This document shows positions 12,827-13,237 of a stretch of 13,237 bases of DNA, one piece after another. Where the stretch lies: the NCBI GenBank assembly GCA_021781855.1, contig JAJXWC010000051.1, forward strand, positions 1-13,237, written 5' to 3'. How positions within the stretch are numbered: position 1 is the stretch's first letter; every line of letters begins with the position of its first letter. The notes under the pieces were generated by a model, which was not told the DNA's origin, did no database searches, and saw only the letters and a list, made by a program, of their open reading frames with translations. A program made the translations under genes and the position numbers. The stretch comes from Bacillota bacterium. GTDB lineage: Bacteria; Bacillota; Bacilli; Lactobacillales; Streptococcaceae.

Positions 12827-13237
12827 AAATACAGATGAGATATAAAAAGAAAATAAGGCTCTGATTGTTACTTTTTCCTGATAGAGATTATAGCGATTGA
12901 TAACGCTCACTGGACTTTTTTTTGTGCCGCGCAGAATTGAAAAATAAAGTTTTAGGACTGCAATGAGATATTTCTTTAAGACGGACAGATTTTGCCAGAT
13001 TGTATCGTGAGGAACACTTGATAAATGATAAGCAGCGCAGAAGTTCGCCAAATTTTGATTATTTTTTATCCAAAATGGACCGCCTGCAAAAACAGGAGCA
13101 AGTGAAATGTGGGCATCAATATAAGTCACTTTCAACGCTTTTATTTCATCAATCGCCGCTTGACGATAATTTTGTCGTTTATAGGATTTGTTGAGAATGA
13201 ATATTTCTGTATTATCCTGTGCAAAAAACAACTTATG
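12818..13237 (-). CDS. Partial gene of unknown function (5' end outside the window)
   Basis: The last 139 codons of a minus-strand gene that continues past the right edge. The first visible codons read HKLFFAQDNTEIFILNKSYK with no ribosome site or convincing start, so the beginning is missing. I do not recognise the family. The visible part looks like a soluble, mixed alpha/beta C-terminus with several aromatic residues (AGGPFWIKNNQNLANFCAAYH) and a basic end (SSVFKK). Hydrophobic stretches such as YLIAVLKLYFSIL could be an amphipathic or membrane-associated helix. Because it converges on a polysaccharide operon, an envelope role is possible but is only inference from position. Confidence 0.6.
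   Translation of the reverse strand, partial: HKLFFAQDNTEIFILNKSYKRQNYRQAAIDEIKALKVTYIDAHISLAPVFAGGPFWIKNNQNLANFCAAYHLSSVPHDTIWQNLSVLKKYLIAVLKLYFSILRGTKKSPVSVINRYNLYQEKVTIRALFSFYISSVFKK

Noticed and set aside
1..13237. tRNA, rRNA or CRISPR array
   Set aside because: No cloverleaf-like sequence, rRNA signature or regularly spaced direct repeats were seen on either strand.

Overview
The window looks like a chromosomal segment of a low-GC Gram-positive bacterium in the Streptococcaceae, most likely Lactococcus or a close relative. The basis is the low-GC sequence, the protein character of LigA, PNPase and the SseB-like protein, the ligA-dagK order, strong GGAG-type ribosome binding sites, and sigma-A promoters with 17-nt spacers. 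This is judged by eye, not by a database search.

Layout. (1) Bases 1-856 (+): two good promoters lead into a multi-pass membrane protein gene that is now a pseudogene, broken by a roughly 112-bp hairpin-rich insertion and by a one-base frameshift. A strong bidirectional terminator (889-924) separates it from the next block. (2) Bases 980-7798 (-): a housekeeping block read right to left as pnp (PNPase), an SseB-family gene, ligA (NAD-dependent DNA ligase) and dagK (diacylglycerol/lipid kinase). ligA and dagK are 74 bp apart and probably co-transcribed. An extended -10 promoter places the ligA start of transcription on or next to its ATG. pnp has its own promoter and a long 5'-terminal hairpin in its leader. 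(3) Bases 7799-8233: a gene-free stretch with the pnp promoter and leader, repeat-like elements, and a plus-strand promoter followed within about 20 nt of its predicted start by an intrinsic terminator. (4) Bases 8234-12804 (+): a tight four-gene surface polysaccharide operon of LicD-family protein, GT4-type glycosyltransferase, Wzx-type flippase and GT2 glycosyltransferase. It ends in a bidirectional terminator shared with (5), a convergent partial gene of unknown function that runs off the right edge.

How the genes fit together: the operon has what is needed to build, decorate and flip a cell-wall or capsular glycan. No polymerase, priming transferase or chain-length regulator is visible, so it is probably one arm of a larger cluster continuing to the right. 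The minus block is RNA turnover, DNA replication/repair and lipid recycling.

The most unusual content is between genes. A family of short hairpin-rich repeats (306-412, 5352-5512, and a diverged copy near 7995-8048) shares an exact 27-bp end, and one copy has apparently inserted into the membrane protein gene. A second shared block precedes both ligA and the polysaccharide operon. LigA also carries an unusual in-frame insertion of about 40 residues just before its zinc finger.
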